Below, piece by piece: positions 54,895 to 62,742 of a stretch of 64,000 nt of DNA. The notes under the pieces were generated by a model that worked only from the letters and a program-made list of their open reading frames with translations, made no database searches and was not told the origin of the DNA. The DNA lies in assembly GCF_009711345.1 (NCBI RefSeq), contig NZ_SMMA01000058.1, forward strand, positions 110,000-173,999, written 5' to 3'. A program made the translations under genes and the position numbers. The DNA comes from Pseudovibrio flavus. Lineage in GTDB: Bacteria; Pseudomonadota; Alphaproteobacteria; Rhizobiales; Stappiaceae. Numbering within the stretch: the first letter of the stretch is position 1; the number at the start of each line of letters is the position of its first letter.

Positions 54895-55096
54895 GGGAGC
54901 ACTCCTGCTTGTCTGGGTATTGCTTCATGAGGTTTTGGAGAGCTTCACCAGTGAGTGGCGGCTGGCTTTGATTGCTGCCAATTATGCTCGCCAGCTCTTT
55001 CGGCGTTGCACCCCAGAAGTCGCGGGGCCGCCAACCCAATTTTCCCAAAAAGAGCTGCATTAGCTCTGACCATGGGAAAGGGTCACTCTCGGGCGT
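54887..55096 (-). CDS. GTA tail assembly chaperone (gp10.1-like), start codon abnormal
   Basis: A short coding region of up to 69 codons between gp10 and gp11. Its product carries the family pattern FPWSELMQLFLGKLGW, RPRDFWGATPKELASII and a Leu-rich C-terminus, as in the RcGTA tail assembly chaperone. It ends 8 bases into gp11. No ATG, GTG or TTG lies between the frame's last stop and the conserved FPW. The listed start is an ACG at 55096 preceded by GGCGGG; the first ATG (55060) would delete FPW. A -1 shift from the end of gp10 is the other way to make it. Function: with gp10, it likely guides the tape measure during tail assembly. Confidence 0.7.
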   Translation of the reverse strand, partial: TPESDPFPWSELMQLFLGKLGWRPRDFWGATPKELASIIGSNQSQPPLTGEALQNLMKQYPDKQECSRA

Positions 55097-55104
55097 CCCG
55101 CCGC

Positions 55105-55443
55105 CTACGGGTGGTTGGAGCTTTCGGCTTCACCAACGACGCCGAACGTTTCACTCAGAAGTCGAGCGACAATTCTGGATAGACCCAATACGCCGTCCTT
55201 ACAGTGCATTCGGGCTACCTCGTTATTCGAGACCTCGTGCCCTGCCCCTCTCAGCCCAGCAGCCAAGATGATCTGCATATCCTTTGCACTTAGCGAGCCA
55301 GCAGAGAACACACCTGCAAGTTCGCTCAAGTTTTTGCAGGCGAAAGCATCCTCCAGCTCAGCAAGAGCGCCAAGGTTGAGCACCAGCGTGTAGGATTTAC
55401 CGTCCAGCTCAGCTTCAATTTCTCCGCGATACCGATTTGCCAT
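55105..55443 (-). CDS. GTA gp10, tail tube-associated/tail assembly protein
   Basis: A 112-residue member of the GTA gp10 family (gene transfer agent family protein). The start RYRGEIEAELDGKSYTLVL, then LGALAELEDAFACKNLSELA and MQIILAAGLRGAGHEVS, matches the tail-assembly-protein fold of phage 'GTA-gp10' proteins. ATG 55443 overlaps the gp9 stop (TGATG). Placed between the tube protein and the second chaperone, it is the likely first half of a chaperone pair. The C-terminal tail (AESSNHP) ends at a TAG followed by the start-less chaperone frame. Confidence 0.9.
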   Translation of the reverse strand: MANRYRGEIEAELDGKSYTLVLNLGALAELEDAFACKNLSELAGVFSAGSLSAKDMQIILAAGLRGAGHEVSNNEVARMHCKDGVLGLSRIVARLLSETFGVVGEAESSNHP

Positions 55444-55862
55444 CACACCACCTGCGGCGTGAAGGTGACAGGACCTGCCGACTCCAGTGCCAGTTCGTAG
55501 GTCAGCTCTCCGGCAAACTCACCGGCATACTCCAAGGCGGCAAGGTGGAAGAGACCCGATACTGTGCCGAATGACGGAATGATGATCTGCCATGGTCTAT
55601 TCAGACCCGCAAAGAAGACTTCACGAACCAGCGCATCGGCATTGCTGTCTTTAAAGATACCGCTGCCACTAATACTGGCTGAGCGAACACCCGCTCCTTC
55701 CAGAATTTCACGCCAACCGCCAGCACTATCGGTTGTTGTTACATCCACACTGCGGGCATTGAGCGCGATCTTTTTGCTACGCAGGCCCGCAACGCTTTCA
55801 AAGGTGCCCAGATCGTTTCGATCCAGTTTGAGCAAGAGGTCTTTTCCCGCTTGAGCAGGCAT
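55443..55862 (-). CDS. GTA gp9, major tail tube protein
   Basis: A 139-residue tube protein. Start MPAQAGKDLLLKLD, the central VDVTTTDSAGGWREILEGAG and ISGSGIFKD, and the C-terminal LTYELALESAGPVTFTP are typical of the phage major tail protein (TP901-1/DUF3277-like) group. GGAGG lies 8 bases upstream of ATG 55862. It should polymerise into the tail tube around the tape measure. Confidence 0.93.
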   Translation of the reverse strand: MPAQAGKDLLLKLDRNDLGTFESVAGLRSKKIALNARSVDVTTTDSAGGWREILEGAGVRSASISGSGIFKDSNADALVREVFFAGLNRPWQIIIPSFGTVSGLFHLAALEYAGEFAGELTYELALESAGPVTFTPQVV

Positions 55863-55904
55863 GATGATGTCCTCCAAATGAGTGTGATTGGAACTGGCAA
55901 AGGA

Positions 55905-56300
55905 TCAGGGGCCGACGGCTTTGAAACGAAGGCGGGTGCGGAAGGTTTTCCGGTCCTTAAGCAGATCACTTGATGCCCCTTCAAAAAGTACAAAGGCATT
56001 GCCTGCCTGCATTGGCAGAACCGCGTCTTGAAGCAGTTCCCTTGCAGTGCCGGCGAGTGTTTCGGCCTCATCGCGGCTTGGCGCTCTGGAGAAGAAAGAG
56101 AGCTCAAAGCGGACCGCCATCGTTGGTGTGGCATCACCGTCCAGCGGCTTTGCCTCCATTGCCAATACCGAGCCGTAGGGCAGAGCCACGCTGGCCGGAG
56201 CACCGTCATAAAGGCGGGGCGGCGAGCCAATACTTGCAGGCCATCCGGCCCCCGCTTTCAGCAGGTCTATAACCGCCCGCTTCACATCAAGAATGGTCAC
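55905..56300 (-). CDS. GTA gp8, tail terminator (DUF3168)
   Basis: A 131-residue protein of the DUF3168 group, which closes the tail tube where it meets the head. Features are VKRAVIDLLKAG, RLYDGAPASVALPYGSVLAMEAKPLD (quoted in part), RFELSFFSRAPSRDEAETLAG and the C-terminal RTRLRFKAVG. GTG 56300 is chosen because it overlaps the gp7 stop (GTGA), the same coupling as the neighbouring genes. The open frame runs a further six codons upstream. Confidence 0.92.
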   Translation of the reverse strand: MTILDVKRAVIDLLKAGAGWPASIGSPPRLYDGAPASVALPYGSVLAMEAKPLDGDATPTMAVRFELSFFSRAPSRDEAETLAGTARELLQDAVLPMQAGNAFVLFEGASSDLLKDRKTFRTRLRFKAVGP

Positions 56301-56620
56301 GGGTTTTCCTCCTTGCAAAGCAGCTTGGTGAAACGAGGGTCAGCGGGAAGCTGGCTGACTGCCAAAATGGTGAGGTTGAAGCCATCACTCTCCAACCGCC
56401 AGCCAGCTTCAACGCTCTCCAACCGGCGAATGATCACGCGATGGGTGGCGTCTTGCGCCTCCCTCTCGCTCTCAACGGTGCGGGCCAGCCGCCCTTCCGA
56501 GACATGCGCCCACACAAGCCCCTCATCCACCCAAGCGATCTGCTGTTCACCACCGCTTGCGTTGATGACATTCCGGCGCTTTAGAAAGAACGGTACCTTT
56601 AGGGATAACCGACCGCTCAT
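56297..56620 (-). CDS. GTA gp7, head-tail closure/adaptor protein
   Basis: A 107-residue adaptor of the phage head-closure (SPP1 gp16-like) group. The WVDEGLVWAHVSEGRLARTVESEREAQDATHRVIIR region (cut here) contains the usual E-Q-I/V-W-A pattern, followed by ILAVSQLPADPRFTKLLCKEE. The start ATG overlaps the gp6 stop by 4 bases. It connects the portal/connector complex with the tail terminator. Confidence 0.9.
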   Translation of the reverse strand: MSGRLSLKVPFFLKRRNVINASGGEQQIAWVDEGLVWAHVSEGRLARTVESEREAQDATHRVIIRRLESVEAGWRLESDGFNLTILAVSQLPADPRFTKLLCKEENP

Positions 56621-57189
56621 AGGCGCAGGACCTTGTAGGGAGAAAGCGCGGCGTCGAAGCCATGAGGTATGAGGCCCGTAAGCAAACCGTCCTCCACATG
56701 GCTTCGTCGCTCGTACCAGAATGCGACCAGCATAAGCACTGCGGTGCGCAGGCTCTCCGGCACTTCTTCAGGAAGCGAACCATATCCGGCGATATAGTCC
56801 ACCTCCACGCCCATCATTTCCCGAAGAGCGAATGGAACAGGTCCTTGAAGTTTAACGCGGGGCGGGTTGGATGCGGGGTCTGTGAGGATTTGTCCGGCCC
56901 CGATGACATGCTGCATGCCCGACGGATCGTAGAGGCTAAGTTCGACAAGGCTGGCCAGCGGTGCATGGGGAAGGCGGATGCAACGGTCTTGAGGAAGTTT
57001 ATCAAGGTACAGTCTCCACTTCTGAGCAATGAGGGCACGCCCTGTTTTTTGCTCCACCTGTTGACGCGCTGCCTTAATCAACGTGGTGAGCAGGCCATCT
57101 TCATGGGTGTGTGAAAGGCGAAGATGCATATGGACGTCAGCAAGCGTTACCGGCTCTGTAGCCGGAGGGGTAAGCAGGAGCGTAGACAT
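56617..57189 (-). CDS. GTA gp6, head-tail connector protein
   Basis: A 190-residue connector of the phage gp6/phiE125 gp8 family. Features are PVTLADVHMHLRLSHTHEDGLLTTLIKAAR, the VEQKTGRALIAQKWRLYLD segment and YIAGYGSLPEEVPESLRTAVLMLVAFWYERR, quoted in part. ATG 57189 has GAGG six bases before; a closer ATG four codons earlier would lack that. It docks onto the portal after DNA packaging. Confidence 0.92.
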   Translation of the reverse strand: MSTLLLTPPATEPVTLADVHMHLRLSHTHEDGLLTTLIKAARQQVEQKTGRALIAQKWRLYLDKLPQDRCIRLPHAPLASLVELSLYDPSGMQHVIGAGQILTDPASNPPRVKLQGPVPFALREMMGVEVDYIAGYGSLPEEVPESLRTAVLMLVAFWYERRSHVEDGLLTGLIPHGFDAALSPYKVLRL

Positions 57190-57242
57190 TGCGGCCCTCA
57201 TTGAAGGTTGGATCAGATCAGGATGGGGAGAGGCGTTAATGC

Positions 57243-58550
57243 CTAGACAGCGGCTTTAAGCAGCTTGATCGCGTCAAAGTCCTGCACGCCGCCGCCAACA
57301 CGCTTGGTGGTGTAGAACAGGACATTCGGCTTGCTGGAGTAAGGATCACGCAGGACACGAACGCCGAGACGGTCAACGATCAGGTAGCCACGCTTGAAGT
57401 CGCCAAAGGCGATTGGCGTACTGCTAGCAGCAAAGTCCGGCATGGTTTCCACTTCCACAATCGGATAACCCAGCAGGCTTGCATTACCGCCTGCCACAAC
57501 AGGCGGCTGCCACAGGTAGTTGCCCTGCCCGTCTTTAAGCTTGCGAAGGGCCGCCTGCGTGTTGCGGTTCATCATGAACGTGCCGTTCTGGCGGTACCGA
57601 GCTTTGACGGCGTAGATCAGATCGATGAGAGCATCACCGGGGTTAGCGCTGGCAAAGGCACCGTTTGCTCCGGTATTGATGGTACCGATGTTACCCCAGC
57701 TCCACGTAGCATCATCAACCGTGGTGTAGCTCAGCAGCCCCTTAGGCATGGTAAGGCCGTCCCCTGCAATAAAGGCGTCTGTCTCCTGCTCTGCAAATGC
57801 GCCTTCCACTTCAGCGGCGATCCACTCATCCACGTTGATGGCAGCATCATCGAGAAGCGTCTGGCTTGCAGCAGGCATTGCATAGAGTTCCATGGTCTGG
57901 AACGACAGGTCAGCTAACGCAGAGCTTGCCGTTTCAGGTCGCGCTGCCCCTTCGCCTACCCAGCCTGTTACCGGTCCAGTTTCCGATGTCAGCTTTCGAA
58001 AGGCATTGCCTGCAACTTGCAAAGTGGAGCAGATGGAGCGCATTGGGGAGACCGCCTCAAGGCGGGAGAGGATTTGCGCTTCCACCTGCTCCGGCACCAT
58101 GTAGCCACCGTCGCGCGGAACGGATGCGGAGTAGCCCTTCTGCTCGATGGAGAGTAGAGCCCCCTCATCGCCACTGCGCATATAGGAGCGGAATGCGCTG
58201 GTGTGCTGCTTGGCCTCTAGCGAGGCGATATCGGGTGACTTACCACCAAGGCTGGGCCGTGCGTGCTTTAGGGACATCTCGTCCATGCGGCGGGTGTACT
58301 GCTCGATGGCAGCATCCATGCGGGCGAGTTTTTCATCCACCAACACATCGCCTTGCGCCTTGCGCTCAATCGCTTCAAGACGCTCATCGTTGACCTGCCG
58401 GTACTCTTCAAAAAGGTTGAGCAGCTGATCAAGCGCCTTAGGTGCATCGTCGCCACCACCAACAGCAGAGGCATGAGAGGGAGCGGATGCTGGCGCTGCC
58501 TTTCTTGCCAGATCCTTCGTTTCTAGCTGCGGAGCATTTTTCACATTCAT
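57243..58550 (-). CDS. GTA gp5, major capsid protein (HK97 family)
   Basis: A 435-residue HK97-fold capsid precursor. The N-terminal about 110 residues form the charged helical scaffold-like delta domain (NLFEEYRQVNDERLEAIERKAQ), removed by the gp4 protease; the capsid domain starts about SFRSYMRSGDEG-like text (here AFRSYMRSGDEGA). Core motifs are LEAVSPMRSICSTLQV, LPTMELYAMPAASQTLLDDA-like (here FQTMELYAMPAAS) and the C-terminal FGDFKRGYLIVDRLGVRVLRDPYS. ATG 58550 has AGAGGA upstream, and a terminator lies just before it. Confidence 0.94.
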   Translation of the reverse strand: MNVKNAPQLETKDLARKAAPASAPSHASAVGGGDDAPKALDQLLNLFEEYRQVNDERLEAIERKAQGDVLVDEKLARMDAAIEQYTRRMDEMSLKHARPSLGGKSPDIASLEAKQHTSAFRSYMRSGDEGALLSIEQKGYSASVPRDGGYMVPEQVEAQILSRLEAVSPMRSICSTLQVAGNAFRKLTSETGPVTGWVGEGAARPETASSALADLSFQTMELYAMPAASQTLLDDAAINVDEWIAAEVEGAFAEQETDAFIAGDGLTMPKGLLSYTTVDDATWSWGNIGTINTGANGAFASANPGDALIDLIYAVKARYRQNGTFMMNRNTQAALRKLKDGQGNYLWQPPVVAGGNASLLGYPIVEVETMPDFAASSTPIAFGDFKRGYLIVDRLGVRVLRDPYSSKPNVLFYTTKRVGGGVQDFDAIKLLKAAV

Positions 58551-58572
58551 AGGATTATATTCCTCTTTCACC

Positions 58573-58599
58573 ATAATAAAAAAGCCACCCGAAGGTGGC
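58573..58599 (-). terminator. Intrinsic terminator between gp4 and gp5
   Basis: On the minus strand: AGCCACC, a TTCG tetraloop, GGTGGCT, then TTTTTTATTA. This is a textbook factor-independent terminator located 33 bases after the gp4 stop and 23 bases before the gp5 start, inside an otherwise continuous operon. Confidence 0.8.
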
Positions 58600-58631
58600 T
58601 GAGAGAAAACATTGCGAAGCGCTAAGGGCAC

Positions 58632-59066
58632 TTACTCGGGCACTGTGTTGAGGCGCGCACTCGTGAGAAGCGGGAAGGTGACGAGCGATATTTCCCAAAG
58701 ATCGACCGCCTGCACTTCGCGCACGCCGGAGCGCTGAGACCTTTTTGAACGGCGCGTTTTAAAACCGATAGAAAGCCCATCAAGGATACCGGAACGCACG
58801 AGTACACACGCCTCCTGCCCCTGCAAAAGTGACGGCAGCAACACCCCCTTCACAAACAGGCCCGTGGCATCTTCCGCCACCTCCAACCACCGCCCGATAG
58901 GTTTGGCCGGATCGTGCTGCCAGAGCATCTTGATGTCCTTTACCGGCTTACTCATAAGCGAGCGCAGGAAGGCGCCGCGTTGAAGCCTATCACCACCATC
59001 ATCCACTTCATCAAAGCGGCTGGCGTATCCTTCAATCAGCAATGGCTGCGCATCAGCTGGCACCAT
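58632..59066 (-). CDS. GTA gp4, HK97-family prohead protease
   Basis: A 144-residue protease (peptidase S78/U35 type) that trims the capsid precursor and itself during head maturation. IEGYASRFDEVDDGGDRLQRGAF is the family lead-in; catalytic candidates are His in MLWQHDPAKPIGRW and Ser in LDGLSIGFKTRRS. The C-terminal part (EVQAVDLWEISLVTFP) is conserved. ATG 59066 has GGGAGA upstream; a GTG at 59102 is also in frame. Confidence 0.93.
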   Translation of the reverse strand: MVPADAQPLLIEGYASRFDEVDDGGDRLQRGAFLRSLMSKPVKDIKMLWQHDPAKPIGRWLEVAEDATGLFVKGVLLPSLLQGQEACVLVRSGILDGLSIGFKTRRSKRSQRSGVREVQAVDLWEISLVTFPLLTSARLNTVPE

Positions 59067-59262
59067 GGGCACTCTCCCTCTTTTGCAGGTTTGAAGTTGC
59101 ACCCGCTGCCTGCCGCTTGGAGGCGTCTTTCAGCTTAGAGAGGCTAGCACCTGTTCTTGAAGCCAGCGCCACTTGCGAACGCGAGAGCGAGTTTCCACTC
59201 GCGCTTGGGGTTTTGAGGGCGCGCCAAAGCGTTCCCGCATTTCGGGATATCCGTGCAGACAA
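59053..59262 (-). CDS. Possible small basic protein before gp4 (uncertain)
   Basis: An open frame of 69 codons with TTG start preceded by GAGG at 8 bases spacing. It overlaps the gp4 start by 14 bases. The product is rich in Ser, Arg, Lys and Ala (LSRSQVALASRTGASLSK) and matches nothing I recognise. It fills most of the 250-base gap between gp3.5 and gp4 and may be real; composition alone does not decide. Confidence 0.3.
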   Translation of the reverse strand: MSARISRNAGTLWRALKTPSASGNSLSRSQVALASRTGASLSKLKDASKRQAAGATSNLQKRESAHGAS

Positions 59263-59317
59263 TGATCATTCCTCTGTTGATTTATTTGGAACTATTTCAA
59301 CTGAATCAATTGAGCGG

Positions 59318-59512
59318 TTACGGCCACTCGTCGCTACCGAGTGACAGGTTCAGCCTCTGGATCTCGCGGATGAATTCATCAAACTTGAGCGTTGCGCCAA
59401 GGAGTGCCCGCATCGTCCAGATGAGCAGAGCAGTGGAACTTGCCGCCCACAAAAACAGAACCAAGTGAGCAAGGTCTCCCCGCCGTGAGATAAGCTCGAC
59501 AAGGTCCATCAT
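59318..59512 (-). CDS. GTA gp3.5-like small membrane protein
   Basis: A 64-residue protein with one membrane helix (LAHLVLFLWAASSTALLIW, about residues 15-34). It has a short charged N-terminus and a C-terminal amphipathic segment (FDEFIREIQRLNLSL). It lies between portal and protease, where RcGTA has the small gene g3.5 of unclear role, and its ATG overlaps the portal stop (ATGA). The sequence match to g3.5 was not tested, so the name is by position. Confidence 0.65.
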   Translation of the reverse strand: MMDLVELISRRGDLAHLVLFLWAASSTALLIWTMRALLGATLKFDEFIREIQRLNLSLGSDEWP

Positions 59513-60684
59513 GCAGGCCGCGCCGCATCGTATCCGACGGCCTCTCGCTTTTCTTCGTCGCTCAAAAAGTCAGCATTGGAGACCCTGTCCCATAGCGCCT
59601 TTCGCTCCACTGAAAGGGCCTCGATACTATCCATATCGACAGTGAGAGAAACGGGCTTTTCATAGAGTGGAGATACCCAGCCAGAAAGCCCCTCAAGCAC
59701 ACGATTGACCAGTGGCAAAATCGTTTGCCGCCAGAAGGCGCGATTAGCCTCCTGATAGGTCGAATAGGTGTTGTCTCCTGGGATACCAAGCAGCATAGGC
59801 GGCACGCCAAGAGCGAGCGCGATCTCCCTAGCCGACTGGTTTTTCGCAGCGATGAAGTCCATGTCTTTAGGGGTCATGCTCATGGGCTTCCATTCAAGCC
59901 CGCCCTCCAGCAAAAGAGGCCGACCGGCATTGCGAGCGCCCTGATAGCTATCGCTCAACTCTTCCTTCAAACGCTGAAACTGCCCATCGGTCATATTGAG
60001 AGCGTCTGACGCTCCATAGATCAGTGCCCCTGATGGGCAGGCAGCATTATCCAGCAGTGCCTTATTCCAATCCGCTGCGCTGTTATGGGTATCGAGTGCC
60101 GCCATAGCAGCTTCCAGTGGTGCCATGCCGTAGTAGTCATCAAGGGGATGAAACGCCTTCAGATGAAGTACAGGGTCGATGGCATCTTGCTCGCCCCGAC
60201 ACAACCTGACCGTGCCACCACCAGCCTGATAGTCATAGGCTCGCACCCATCCACCAGCTCCCGTAACCACCTTGATACGGTCCGGCCTGAGCACATACAT
60301 TTCCCTTAAGGCACCATCCAGCACTACCCCTTCGATATAGGCGTTGCCGGAGATGAGGAGGTAGGCGTATATCGCCTCCAACATGCTGGATGCGGTCCCT
60401 GAAGGATGGGGCCTTTGCAACACATCAAGAAAGGGATGCGAAGTAAGCTCGGTTTCTCCCTCGCGAAAATCAAGCGACACACTGGCGGCGTTTTCTGCAA
60501 TCATCCGTACACAGCGATAAGCAACTGGATTGCTCATGAAGCCATGTTTTGCTAAAGCACCATAGTCTCGCGGCGACCAAACCGGACGGTCCTTATACTG
60601 CAGAGAGACACAAGCTTGCACACGTGATGCTTTAACTTCTTCAACCGGCGCAATTAGCTTATTAAGAAACCTTTTCAAGACCAT
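59509..60684 (-). CDS. GTA gp3, portal protein
   Basis: A 391-residue phage portal protein of the HK97 type, forming the channel through which DNA enters and leaves the head. Signature parts are PVAYRCVRMIAENAASV, GNAYIEGVVLDG, VLHLKAFHPLDDYYGMAPLEAA and IAAKNQSAREIALALGVPPMLLGIPGDNTYST (cut). ATG 60684 has AAAGG about 10 bases upstream; the frame is open to 60726. A 171-base gap with a short palindrome (AGCGC...GCGCT, 60739-60756) separates it from the large terminase gene. Confidence 0.95.
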   Translation of the reverse strand: MVLKRFLNKLIAPVEEVKASRVQACVSLQYKDRPVWSPRDYGALAKHGFMSNPVAYRCVRMIAENAASVSLDFREGETELTSHPFLDVLQRPHPSGTASSMLEAIYAYLLISGNAYIEGVVLDGALREMYVLRPDRIKVVTGAGGWVRAYDYQAGGGTVRLCRGEQDAIDPVLHLKAFHPLDDYYGMAPLEAAMAALDTHNSAADWNKALLDNAACPSGALIYGASDALNMTDGQFQRLKEELSDSYQGARNAGRPLLLEGGLEWKPMSMTPKDMDFIAAKNQSAREIALALGVPPMLLGIPGDNTYSTYQEANRAFWRQTILPLVNRVLEGLSGWVSPLYEKPVSLTVDMDSIEALSVERKALWDRVSNADFLSDEEKREAVGYDAARPA

Positions 60685-60855
60685 GATATAAAAACCTTTT
60701 TGATGCTTCTTAAAGTATCGATTCAAGTAGGTTTACGTAGCGCGAAAATTTGCGCTGAAAATCAGTCGATTTATGGCTTAACCCGTAGAGTTGTCACAAA
60801 ATTCCGCCCAGCGCCTTCCACTGGCTTTGCGAACCGGCAACATGCAGTTGAGGCA

Positions 60856-62130
60856 CTAGAGCACATGCATTTGGGGCCGCGCTGTTTTTGCTAGCAACAG
60901 CTCACTGACGGCCCAGACAAGGGCATCCATCCGGTCTGGTGAGCGCTTGCCTGACATGCGATCCGAGACACAGAAAGAGACCATCTCATCCTCCAACTCG
61001 TTCAGGGCTCCCACATGAGCTACCCGCCCCTGCTCGTATAAAAGCGCAACAGGCTCCGCTCGCTTTTGCTTGCTGCGGCTGGCGAAGACACTCTTCACCG
61101 GAACAGACGGATCGACCTGCGCGATGATCTCGCGCACCATTTCCCCGCCCTGATTGACCTCTGCAACAATCTCGTTTGCACACAACTCATGATAGAGTTT
61201 TACAGCTCGCTGGCCCCACGCCTGAGGGCGCGCGCCTTGAATGGAGCGGTCTGCCAAGACATAGGCATCACCACCCTCACAAACACCAACCGCAACGATG
61301 CCACATGCATCGGAGCTCCTCTTGGACGTGACCGGCGGATCAATGGCGATGATAATGCGCGCAAGTTCCGGCGCTTGCCGAACGCGCTTTTCGTCAAACC
61401 ATTTCCGAAGAAACAATCCATCTTCACGATCTTCCAAAAGGTGCCCGTCGATCTCCTGTCGCCCTAGCCGCGTGCCGCCGTACTGCTTCCAGATGACATC
61501 CAGAAAACCGGGCGCAAGGTGAGCGGCATTGTCTTTCGTTGAGGCTCTGGTGACACGGGTTCCTTTATCAGCGAGCAATGTTTTAAGAAGCGGCACCTGT
61601 CTTGGTGTGGTCGTAAAAAGTTGTCTGGGCTGGGCGCCCAAACGCAGGCCAAACTGGAGCATGGCATAGGTGTCATCGGCGTTGCTCCACTTGCCCACCT
61701 CATCACACCACGCCCAATGAAATTGAGGCCCGCGAAGGGCCTCTGGATCTTCCGATGAAAACGCTCTGGCGACAGCTCCGTTTGACCACTCCAACCGGCG
61801 GCGTGAAGTGCTCCAAACGGGCCGCTCATCCTTGCGGTGAATTGCAAGTAGACCGGATGGCCCCTCGATCATCACCTCTCTTACATCAGCATAGGTTTGA
61901 CCGATTAGGGCGATCTGGCAGCTGCGCTCATTGCCTGCCCATGACGAACAAGAGGCAAGACCGCGAACCCACTCTGCACCCGCCCTTGTCTTGCCGCTAC
62001 CTCGCCCACCCATAATGAGCCAAGTCAGCCAATCACCTTCTGGCGGCAACTGATGATCATGAGCAAACAGCAACCATTCATATTGCAAAAATCTCAAGTG
62101 CCTGAGTGATAACCCCTCAAGCAGATCCAC
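60856..62130 (-). CDS. GTA gp2, terminase large subunit
   Basis: ATPase-nuclease of 424 residues that packages and cuts bacterial DNA into GTA heads. Walker A is IMGGRGSGKTRAGAEW, with Lys47 in this numbering, and Walker B is in HWAWCDEVGKW. The RNase H-like nuclease contains IIAIDPPVTSKRSSDACGIV and a second acidic site near the C-terminus (RSPDRMDALVWAV). GTG 62130 is taken as start, giving a 14-base overlap with gp1 and the usual distance from the start to Walker A. ATG codons at 62205 and 62214 are possible but would overlap gp1 by about 90 bases. Confidence 0.93.
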   Translation of the reverse strand: MDLLEGLSLRHLRFLQYEWLLFAHDHQLPPEGDWLTWLIMGGRGSGKTRAGAEWVRGLASCSSWAGNERSCQIALIGQTYADVREVMIEGPSGLLAIHRKDERPVWSTSRRRLEWSNGAVARAFSSEDPEALRGPQFHWAWCDEVGKWSNADDTYAMLQFGLRLGAQPRQLFTTTPRQVPLLKTLLADKGTRVTRASTKDNAAHLAPGFLDVIWKQYGGTRLGRQEIDGHLLEDREDGLFLRKWFDEKRVRQAPELARIIIAIDPPVTSKRSSDACGIVAVGVCEGGDAYVLADRSIQGARPQAWGQRAVKLYHELCANEIVAEVNQGGEMVREIIAQVDPSVPVKSVFASRSKQKRAEPVALLYEQGRVAHVGALNELEDEMVSFCVSDRMSGKRSPDRMDALVWAVSELLLAKTARPQMHVL

Positions 62131-62659
62131 CGCTTGGCTGCGCTCCACACAGCGCCGCAAGGCGGTGCGCAAGGTCTTGGCGCAAACGTCTTTCTTCTTC
62201 TGCATTGTAGGCATCTCCCTCCGGCTCCATCTGGTTCAGCCCCAACAGCAACTCCAGCGTCTTAGCCAGCGTGGCAACGGTTCGGGCAAGATTGCCTGCA
62301 TCAGCGGTCGTTCCCTCACCTTCTTGGCGGAGTTGATTGAGCCGCGCTTCGAGAGCTTCCAGCTGCACCTCCACAGAACGATAAAGGCGCCCAACGAGCG
62401 CCTCACCTTTTTGCTTTCTTTGAAGTCGCAGGGGACTGGCACCGCCGCCCTCTTCCGGCGCGATCCAGCCTTCCTTTTTTATCCGCCTCTGAAGCGTGGA
62501 GCGAACCACACCGAACTCAATGGAGATAGCCCGCGCCGACTTACCCGCAATCTCGTATTGCTCGCGCATCGCCCGCCACAGCCGTTCATCCGGCTTCAAC
62601 GCTTTGGGAGACTCAGGCTTTCCATTTTCCATTGCGAGAGAAGGATCTGAAGTGGACAT
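62117..62659 (-). CDS. GTA gp1, terminase small subunit-like
   Basis: A 180-residue protein at the head of the cluster, where RcGTA encodes its small terminase. It has a helix-turn-helix near residues 25-55 (YEIAGKSARAISIEFGVVRSTLQRRIKKEGW), suited to DNA binding, then a helical region (VQLEALEARLNQLRQEGEG) and an acidic end. ATG 62659 has GGGGGT five bases upstream. The leader directly before it carries a terminator-type hairpin and an overlapping 27-codon ORF. Confidence 0.85.
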   Translation of the reverse strand: MSTSDPSLAMENGKPESPKALKPDERLWRAMREQYEIAGKSARAISIEFGVVRSTLQRRIKKEGWIAPEEGGGASPLRLQRKQKGEALVGRLYRSVEVQLEALEARLNQLRQEGEGTTADAGNLARTVATLAKTLELLLGLNQMEPEGDAYNAEEERRLRQDLAHRLAALCGAQPSGGSA

Positions 62660-62742
62660 CAACACCCCCAAGCGGACAACAAAAAAGCCGCCAACACGAC
62701 ACCGTGGGCAGCTTGAAAATTCAACAAACGAGAAGACCTCAT
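62659..62742 (-). CDS. Leader ORF of 27 codons ahead of gp1 (hypothetical)
   Basis: An ATG-initiated reading frame whose TGA overlaps the gp1 ATG by one base. The predicted peptide has a basic start (MRSSR) and a hydrophobic end (VVLAAFLLSAWGC). Its coding region runs straight through the terminator hairpin at 62681-62714. No good ribosome site precedes its ATG, so it may be fortuitous; it is listed because the position would allow translation-coupled attenuation. Confidence 0.3.
   Translation of the reverse strand: MRSSRLLNFQAAHGVVLAAFLLSAWGC
62681..62714 (-). promoter_or_regulatory. Terminator-type hairpin (attenuator) in the GTA leader
   Basis: Minus strand: AAGCTGCC pairs with GGCGGCTT (8 bp, one G-U), with an inner CACG/CGTG stem, followed by TTTTTTGTTG. 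The T run ends about 20 bases before the gp1 ATG. Position downstream of the predicted promoter makes it a leader attenuator rather than the terminator of another gene. Confidence 0.7.
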
